A stretch of DNA of 35,071 bases from a virus: the IMG/VR virus record IMGVR_UViG_3300050821_017996, positions 1 through 35,071 of that record; one strand, written 5' to 3'. Below the pieces are notes generated by a model, which was not told the origin of the DNA, searched no databases, and saw nothing but the letters and a program-made list of their open reading frames with translations. The translations under genes were made by a program, and so were the position numbers. Of this stretch, positions 30,357 through 35,071 are shown in pieces. Numbering within the stretch: the stretch's first letter is position 1; each line of letters begins with the position of its first letter.

Positions 30357-30565
30357 GACGCGAGCCCATCGAACAGCGCGACATACCCGCAGCTGAGTGC
30401 GAGGATCGTGAACGCGAGCAGCGCGAGATAGTCGCAGTAGCCAAACGCCGTCCAGGCAATCCCGCCGCACGTCACGCCGGCCAAGAACACAAAGAGTCGC
30501 AGCGTCCACCGATTGAGCCCCTGGACCCAGCGTCCGTCCTGCAGGTCGAGCCAGCCGTCTTTCAT
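30353..30565 (-). CDS. Small membrane protein, two transmembrane helices
   Basis: A 70-residue protein coupled by ATGA on both sides. A hydrophilic start (MKDGWLDLQDGRWVQGLNRW) leads into TLRLFVFLAGVTCGGIAWTA, then YLALLAFTILALSCGYVALF, two predicted membrane helices separated by GYCD. It is the first of several small membrane proteins in this run. A holin-like role is possible, but no endolysin is seen nearby. Confidence 0.65.
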   Translation of the reverse strand: MKDGWLDLQDGRWVQGLNRWTLRLFVFLAGVTCGGIAWTAFGYCDYLALLAFTILALSCGYVALFDGLAS

Positions 30566-30819
30566 GCGCGCCTCCATCGGCCGTCGCGCACATACAGCAC
30601 CCGCCCGGCTCCGCGTCGCGCCCGCACGATCTCGAATTCCGGGTCGTGGATTTCGTCGCGCCACATGAGCCAGCGCGTCATCATCGGGATCCGGATCGTC
30701 TTGCGACGTTGGGCATCGCCGAGCTGCACAATGCGATGGCCGCGGCCTTTCAGATCCGGCGGATCGGGTCGGCTCAAGAGGCGACACAGCCGTTCAAAGG
30801 TGCCGCGATCGAGATTCAT
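30562..30819 (-). CDS. Hypothetical basic protein
   Basis: The ATG at 30819 follows AGGAGG at 5-base spacing and overlaps the upstream stop by ATGA, so it is preferred over the GTG two codons earlier. The 85-residue product is basic: LDRGTFERLCRLLSRPDPPD, then KGRGHRIVQLGDAQRRKTIR and EFEIVRARRGAGRVLYVRDG. It may bind nucleic acid; no domain is recognised. Confidence 0.6.
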   Translation of the reverse strand: MNLDRGTFERLCRLLSRPDPPDLKGRGHRIVQLGDAQRRKTIRIPMMTRWLMWRDEIHDPEFEIVRARRGAGRVLYVRDGRWRRA

Positions 30820-30995
30820 CGCCACCTCCTGATGCGTTCCGATCGGAGCTGCTCCGCCATCCAGCGTTCTCGGGATTGACGGGCCGTCTCCTCAAGCCTG
30901 TGTCGACGCGCCTCTTGCCGGATCACGACCATGAGGACCGAGATGAGCCCTGCGAAAATGAGACCGAAGGCCAGGACCAGGGCGAGCCGGTTCAT
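30816..30995 (-). CDS. Small single-span membrane protein
   Basis: A 59-residue frame from the ATG at 30995 (ATGA overlap) to a TGA overlapping the next start. The N-terminus MNRLALVLAFGLIFAGLISV with LMVVI after it is a membrane helix, followed by a basic and acidic cytoplasmic or periplasmic helix (EARRHRLEETARQSRERWMA). It is below the usual length for automatic calling. A spanin- or Rz-like role is possible but unproven. Confidence 0.6.
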   Translation of the reverse strand: MNRLALVLAFGLIFAGLISVLMVVIRQEARRHRLEETARQSRERWMAEQLRSERIRRWR

Positions 30996-31138
30996 GACGA
31001 CTCCCGGGAGCGCCGCGCGGCCTCATCCCGACGGCGCTCGTATCGACGGATCCAAAGGTGGAGGGAGATGAAGACGCCAACGGCTATGCCCGCAAAGGTG
31101 GCGAGATAACTGGCGACGAAGGTCACGAGGTACCTCAT
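30992..31138 (-). CDS. Small single-span membrane protein
   Basis: A 48-residue frame from the ATG at 31138 (ATGA overlap with the HNH gene). It has one membrane helix (LVTFVASYLATFAGIAVGVF) and a basic C-terminal tail (WIRRYERRRDEAARRSRESS). Together with the next gene it forms a pair of tiny membrane proteins with similar layout: one helix, then a charged helix. Function unknown. Confidence 0.6.
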   Translation of the reverse strand: MRYLVTFVASYLATFAGIAVGVFISLHLWIRRYERRRDEAARRSRESS

Positions 31139-31506
31139 GCGACCTTCCGGAACTGCACGTCTTTCGCGGACGTGCCGACGACCTCGATCTCGTGCGCGTG
31201 AATCTTCGCGTGGCACTTCGCGCACACCAGCACGAGGTTGTTCGAATCGTTCGCGCCGCCCTTTGACCGATAGATGATGTGATGCACCTGCCCCTGCTTC
31301 AGCGGGAGCACGATGCTGTCGAAGTGCACGAACACGCCGCAGCAGCGACACCGGTTCTTGTCACGCTTCCGGATGGTCTTCACCATGGCATCGGCGACCG
31401 TCTTCGCGTCCGCGTCCTTCGCCGCCTTCAGGAGAATGCGCGGCCGATCTTTCGGGATCGCCATCCGCGGGCGGTCCGTCAACGCCGGCAAGTGATCGAA
31501 GCTCAT
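31135..31506 (-). CDS. HNH endonuclease
   Basis: A 123-residue protein from the ATG at 31506 (ATGA overlap). It carries a McrA-type HNH: RDKNRCRCCGVFVHFDSIVL, then QGQVHHIIYRSKGGANDSNN and LVLVCAKCHAKIHAHEIEVV, with two zinc cysteine pairs and the H-N-H residues in order. It may be a recombination or packaging nuclease, or a free-standing homing-type element. The gene is fully integrated in the coupled run, which argues against a recent insertion. Confidence 0.85.
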   Translation of the reverse strand: MSFDHLPALTDRPRMAIPKDRPRILLKAAKDADAKTVADAMVKTIRKRDKNRCRCCGVFVHFDSIVLPLKQGQVHHIIYRSKGGANDSNNLVLVCAKCHAKIHAHEIEVVGTSAKDVQFRKVA

Positions 31507-31775
31507 CGATCGCTCTTCGTCTTCAGGACGGGACCTGGATTGACCAACATCCTCAAGGCCACTTCTTCGGCCCGTTCTTTCAGGCCACTCTCTGTCACCG
31601 GCCCGAGACACCAACTGGTGATATAGATCCAGCGCGGCTCGCCCATCGCGTCGGTTCCCAGCTGTTCAAGAACCGGATCCGAGATGTGGGGCCAGGCGGT
31701 TTGGTCCCGCACTTCATGCACGAGTCGATACCCATCGAGTGTGATGAGCACGGACGGCGCGCGTTCACGGCTCAT
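31503..31775 (-). CDS. Hypothetical protein
   Basis: A 90-residue protein from the ATG at 31775, five bases after the nuclease stop; the longer frame from 31904 lies inside that nuclease gene. It has a strand-rich N-terminus (SVLITLDGYRLVHEVRDQTA) and the aromatic GEPRWIYITSWCLGPVTESG, then a C-terminal helix. No family is recognised. Confidence 0.55.
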   Translation of the reverse strand: MSRERAPSVLITLDGYRLVHEVRDQTAWPHISDPVLEQLGTDAMGEPRWIYITSWCLGPVTESGLKERAEEVALRMLVNPGPVLKTKSDR

Positions 31776-31779
31776 GTGA

Positions 31780-32415
31780 TCAGAACTCCGACGCCAGCAC
31801 CGGGACCTGGGTGTCCACGAACCGGTCCTTGCAATCCGCGATATCGCAGAAGCCGCAGTCCTTCTGACTCGGCGTCGTCTGCGGTCGGACGTGCGATCCG
31901 ACACTGCGAATCACGGTGTAGATCTCCTCGCTCCGCATCGACGTCAACTCTTCCGGCGCAATCGGCAGCCGATGATCCTTGTAGACAACTTCCCCGCGCA
32001 GGTTGGTCAGGTACTCCTTGACACGCGGAACCACCAGCATGTAAATCAGCACCTGCCACCAATCCGCATGCCGCTGCTGCCCGGTCTTTCCATCGACCAC
32101 CAGCGTCACACCATCTTTCACGGCGATGAGATCCGGTTGGCCGGCGAGGATGGCGCTCTTGCCTTGGAGCTTGAAGTTGTTCTGGCCTTCGTGCGTCACC
32201 TTCCACTCATCGGCCCGGAGCTCCGCCGCGCGGGCATTGACGAGCACGGTGTGGTCAGCTGTCCAGGCGGCGAGATTGAACGAGGTATCCGGGCGCTTGT
32301 CGTACTTGAAGTGCGACTTCAGCCAGGCCTGATAGAGACAGGCTTGCTCGCCGGCGAGCAGCTTCGTCAACCAACTCACCCAGATGTACGGGACGGGTCG
32401 TGGCGTCGTACTCAC
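31780..32415 (-). CDS. Cas4/RecB-like PD-(D/E)XK nuclease with Fe-S cysteines
   Basis: The GTG at 32415 overlaps the upstream stop (GTGA); the longer frame from 32916 is antisense-like and rejected. The 211-residue product has the nuclease core GQPDLIAVKDGVTLVVDGKT (D95, D108, K110) and the RecB-family QxxxY motif in WWQVLIYMLV (Q121, Y125). One cysteine near the N-terminus (C26) and three at the C-terminus in CGFCDIADC (C187, C190, C195) match the four-cysteine Fe-S clamp of Cas4 and AddB nucleases. With RecT nearby it likely resects DNA ends for annealing recombination. Confidence 0.8.
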   Translation of the reverse strand: MSTTPRPVPYIWVSWLTKLLAGEQACLYQAWLKSHFKYDKRPDTSFNLAAWTADHTVLVNARAAELRADEWKVTHEGQNNFKLQGKSAILAGQPDLIAVKDGVTLVVDGKTGQQRHADWWQVLIYMLVVPRVKEYLTNLRGEVVYKDHRLPIAPEELTSMRSEEIYTVIRSVGSHVRPQTTPSQKDCGFCDIADCKDRFVDTQVPVLASEF

Positions 32416-32837
32416 GCGGCCTCGATTTCTCCCGGATCCGGGATCTGAATGCCCATTTCGGCGCCGAGTTGTTGGGCGCGCTCGATGAGGTCCGAGAATT
32501 CGATCTTGTTCAACCGGGCCGTCGATCCCCCCACAACGACTTCCTTGATGACTTCGCCGTTGCCGTCGTGCAGGAGCCGCTTCTCGGGTAACAGTTCCAA
32601 CTTGAGTACTTCGTGCATATCCTTCGGCCGATAGCCGCAATGGTCGGAGAACAGCTTCACGACGACGCCAAACCAAAATGCGTTCTGGGCGAGCGACCGG
32701 GCCGCATGCGCTTTTTCGATCGTGACGACCACATCGCAGTCTCTCCACCCGGCAATCGCCGTCATCATGGCTTGGCGACCGCGTAACTTGAGTTGGCCGC
32801 CCTCGACCCGGCCCGAGGTTTCGTACACCAGCATGTC
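32412..32837 (-). CDS. NinB-like recombination protein
   Basis: The ATG at 32837 follows GGAG and lies after the upstream stop; a GTG at 32888 would extend it into that gene. The 141-residue product has ARSLAQNAFWFGVVVKLFSD, then YRPKDMHEVLKLELLPEKRL, the pattern of NinB/YbcN-like phage recombination proteins, and a helical C-terminus (KIEFSDLIERAQQLGAEMGI). It sits between the RecT cluster and the Cas4-like nuclease, in keeping with a role in single-strand DNA handling. Confidence 0.55.
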   Translation of the reverse strand, partial: DMLVYETSGRVEGGQLKLRGRQAMMTAIAGWRDCDVVVTIEKAHAARSLAQNAFWFGVVVKLFSDHCGYRPKDMHEVLKLELLPEKRLLHDGNGEVIKEVVVGGSTARLNKIEFSDLIERAQQLGAEMGIQIPDPGEIEAA

Positions 32838-32857
32838 GACGACAACGCTCCAGGTTT

Positions 32858-33328
32858 TCAGAACCCGTCTTCCAAATCTCCCGCCCACTCGTCGGAGCCT
32901 TTCGCGCCGTTACCACGCACGGCCGCCTGCGTCTTCGCCGACCACCCGGCCCGCGCGCGTTTCGCCCAGCCTCGCGCGCGGCTCGCGCTGCGTCGGTCGT
33001 AGTCCGCTTTCGGTTTGCCCTTGTCGGTCAGCGCGCCGGCTTCCTCGTTCTTGCGTTCGAAGTAGTCGTAGGATTCCGCGAGGAGGTCCAGGAACTCGGC
33101 CGGGCACGCCGACATCGGCCGACCCTTGAGACTCGCCCCGGTCCAGTCGCGCGGGTTGAGCCGGACCTTCTCATCCCCGTACTGGGAATCGAGATCGCTG
33201 TCGCTGGCGATCGGTTTTGGCTTGGCCGCCCGCGCCTGGGTCACGCGCTGTTGACTGAGCGCCAGCAGCGTTTTCAACGTCGCATCCATGGATCGCAGGA
33301 CGACCAGGACGTCGTCTTGGTAGGCCAT
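32858..33328 (-). CDS. Conserved phage hypothetical protein
   Basis: A 156-residue protein that starts right after the upstream stop (TGAGATG). It has a helical start (DDVLVVLRSMDATLKTLLAL) and a distinctive middle: SDLDSQYGDEKVRLNPRDWT, then GRPMSACPAEFLDLLAESYD. The end is basic (SASRARGWAKRARAGWSAKT). I recall this pattern from phage recombination modules, but not its function. Position between RecT and NinB-like genes suggests a role in recombination. Confidence 0.6.
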   Translation of the reverse strand: MAYQDDVLVVLRSMDATLKTLLALSQQRVTQARAAKPKPIASDSDLDSQYGDEKVRLNPRDWTGASLKGRPMSACPAEFLDLLAESYDYFERKNEEAGALTDKGKPKADYDRRSASRARGWAKRARAGWSAKTQAAVRGNGAKGSDEWAGDLEDGF

Positions 33329-33329
33329 C

Positions 33330-34232
33330 TCAGGCGACCTTCCGCTCGAGCCCGGTCACGGCATTGGCGATCGCCTGGAGATCGGTCATCGCCAGGCTGA
33401 GCACGTGTTTCGCCATCTTGGTCCGGAGCAGGGGCAGCGGGACCGCTAGGAGGGCGGCGCCGTACGCCTCAAGTTTCCTGGCATCCGGCAGCACGGCCTG
33501 GATGCGCGCCTCCCGCTCGAGCCGTTCGAGTTCCTCCCGTTCGGCTTTGGCTTTCGCGTCGGCCTCGGCCTGGATGCGAGCCTGTCGTTCGAATTCGGCG
33601 CGTTCGGCCTGCTCCCGCTCGCGAGCCAGGGCCTGACGTTCCTCGTCAAGCTTGGCCCGCTCCGCACGCTGGGCGGCCTCGAGCGCGTCCCGTTCAATCC
33701 GGACGGCTTCCTGCTGCGCCCGTTGCCGGGCTTCGACCTCGAGGCGTTCTGCCGCCAAGGCGGCCCGTTCTCGCTCGAGCGCGGCGCGTTCGGTGGCGAG
33801 TCGCGCCTCTTCGGCTTCGCGAGCGGCGCGCTGCTCGGCTTCTTGCTTCTCCCGGTTGGCCCGGATTTCCGCCTCGAGGGCTTCGAGCTTGATCCGGTCC
33901 GCTTCGGCCTTCAGTCGAGCCTTCTCGTCGTCGACGACCGCTTTCTTGACCTTGAGCGGTTCTTCGATCTCGAGCAGCAGCCCGGTGTACCGTTTGGCTT
34001 CGGAATCCACCAGGCGCCCGTACGCGAGCGCGTCCGCTTTCAGTTCGACCCGGCGTTTCTCGATCGACGTCCGGGTGTCCCGCAAGCTGGCGATCGCCAG
34101 GCGGACCTGTTCGTAGCCCTCCGGGGTGTCTGTGGTCAGGTCGACGCACTTCGCCCGGAAGTCCGCGATCTGGGCCTCACTGACGTGATACCGCACGAGC
34201 GTGATCGCGGGCGTGGGTGTTTCGGTCGCCAT
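33330..34232 (-). CDS. Long coiled-coil protein, RecT-associated
   Basis: A 300-residue protein that probably begins at the ATG at 34232, which shares one base with the RecT stop (TGATG); a GTG one codon earlier is possible. Residues about 60-250 are a long charged coiled coil (DEKARLKAEADRIKLEALEA and repeats of ALERERAALAAERLEVEARQ). A small N-terminal domain (EGYEQVRLAIASLRDTRTSI) and a C-terminal domain (LPLLRTKMAKHVLSLAMTDL) flank it. It resembles DUF1351-type proteins coded beside RecT and is likely an accessory recombination factor. Confidence 0.65.
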   Translation of the reverse strand: MATETPTPAITLVRYHVSEAQIADFRAKCVDLTTDTPEGYEQVRLAIASLRDTRTSIEKRRVELKADALAYGRLVDSEAKRYTGLLLEIEEPLKVKKAVVDDEKARLKAEADRIKLEALEAEIRANREKQEAEQRAAREAEEARLATERAALERERAALAAERLEVEARQRAQQEAVRIERDALEAAQRAERAKLDEERQALAREREQAERAEFERQARIQAEADAKAKAEREELERLEREARIQAVLPDARKLEAYGAALLAVPLPLLRTKMAKHVLSLAMTDLQAIANAVTGLERKVA

Positions 34233-35071
34233 CACGCGGCCTCGGCTTCGCGAATTTCCGCGAGTTCATCCGGCGTGTAGAGACCCGCGAGCAGATCGGG
34301 ATAGATCATTCGCGCCAACCGCGATTGGGCGCGCGCGACGAGCATGTCAGTCGGGTTGCGCCCCCAGCCGCTCGCCAGGAATCGCTTTTCCCAATCCGGC
34401 TTTTCTTTCGGCCACGCCTGCCGCCCCATCTCGAACGTGTGCGTCAACTTGATCGGATTCCGGCTGCCCTTCCGCTTGGTTTCGTATGTGGCCTCAGTCT
34501 CGCTGAAGCTGATTGGTTCGAAGAATTCGGCGAGGCCGGCCTTAAGCACGAGCGCGACCATGAGCGACGCGGAGAGGGAATGCCGACCTTCGATCACGTG
34601 CACCGATCGGAGACTCGCCATCGCGGGTAGGCCCAGCTCGCGGCCCACCATAATCGTGCTCATGACTCCCTGCGGAGTACCGTACGCACTGAACATGCGC
34701 GAGTCGTACATGTTCTTCGCCAGCACGATCGCGTCCTTCATCGACCGAGGATCGAGCTGGCGTTCCCATTCGGCCGGCGCCGGCGCGAGGACGTCGGCGG
34801 GTTCACGAACGGCGATCGCGGTGGTCGATGCCGGGGCTTTCGTCCCGGACGGTGGATACACCTGGTCATCCAGCCAGCACTGAGGATCGTCGCAGCGCGG
34901 ACGGACATGGGTGCCGTCGCACTTCGGGCGTGCAGGGACTGGCGACGCGGGGCCATGGCGTTCGACCTCCTCGGCGCTCTCCGGATCCATCTCCTCCATG
35001 CCGAACGTCTCGACTTCCTTCGGTACGCGCTCGCGCGCGATCTCGTCAAACGGAACCGAGACATCCGTCCG
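34232..35071 (-). CDS. recT: RecT-family single-strand annealing protein (5' end cut by window edge)
   Basis: The frame is open to the window edge and reads as protein upstream of the ATG at 34999 (DDVSVPFDEIARERVPKEVE), so the gene probably starts outside. The visible part contains GRELGLPAMASLRSVHVIEG, then SLSASLMVALVLKAGLAEFF and the C-terminal signature GRNPTDMLVARAQSRLARMI followed by YPDLLAGLYTPDEL, typical of RecT-family proteins. It anneals complementary strands during phage recombination, probably with the Cas4-like nuclease encoded downstream. A cysteine-rich segment near DGTHVRPRCDDPQCW precedes the core. Confidence 0.75.
   Translation of the reverse strand, partial: RTDVSVPFDEIARERVPKEVETFGMEEMDPESAEEVERHGPASPVPARPKCDGTHVRPRCDDPQCWLDDQVYPPSGTKAPASTTAIAVREPADVLAPAPAEWERQLDPRSMKDAIVLAKNMYDSRMFSAYGTPQGVMSTIMVGRELGLPAMASLRSVHVIEGRHSLSASLMVALVLKAGLAEFFEPISFSETEATYETKRKGSRNPIKLTHTFEMGRQAWPKEKPDWEKRFLASGWGRNPTDMLVARAQSRLARMIYPDLLAGLYTPDELAEIREAEAA

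Noticed and set aside
31780-32415. Cas4-like gene as a sign of a CRISPR system
   Set aside because: No Cas1, Cas2 or repeat array is present; stand-alone phage Cas4/RecB-like nucleases are common and the RecT context explains it better.

Overview
The window is part of the genome of a high-GC, HK97-type tailed phage (siphovirus-like) or prophage. It carries portal, prohead protease, HK97-fold capsid, both terminase subunits, a gp6-like head-tail connector, RecT, RusA and a replisome-organizer-type protein. Nearly all genes lie on the minus strand and are packed with ATGA, GTGA, TGATG or TAATG junctions. No integrase, lysis cassette, tRNA or CRISPR array is visible. The host cannot be named from the sequence; the base composition suggests a high-GC Gram-negative-like bacterium, but that is inference.

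Transcription runs from right to left. Positions 35071-25900 hold early and replication functions: RecT, a coiled-coil partner, a NinB-like protein, a Cas4/RecB-like Fe-S nuclease, an HNH nuclease, a run of very small membrane and cysteine-rich proteins, a DUF1376-type replication protein with a probable helicase-loader partner, zinc-ribbon proteins and RusA. A two-gene island at 26937-27479 points the other way. It has a near-consensus sigma70 promoter, an apparently leaderless first gene and an orphan BrnA-like antitoxin.

Positions 25900-17800 hold accessory middle genes: a HELEH metallopeptidase, HNH nuclease, J-domain protein, winged-helix and zinc-finger proteins, an Ig-like protein and an exported protein with a probable frameshifted continuation. 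A glycosyltransferase and an excisionase-like HTH gene follow. Positions 17600-8050 are the packaging and head module: HNH, TerS, TerL, a tiny ribbon-helix-helix protein, a 1092-residue AAA+/prohead-protease/capsid fusion, portal and a collagen-like fibre protein.

Positions 8050-488 hold a glycan-modification cassette set between the portal/fibre genes and the head-tail connector: five clear glycosyltransferases, one DUF115-like protein and a B12-binding radical SAM enzyme. The radical SAM gene is interrupted by an intein exactly at the third cysteine of its CxxxCxxC cluster motif. Inside the intein, in another reading frame, lies a complete EDxHD-type homing endonuclease gene, while the intein frame stays open through it. 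The intein/endonuclease arrangement and the AAA+/protease/capsid fusion are the two most unusual features of the window.
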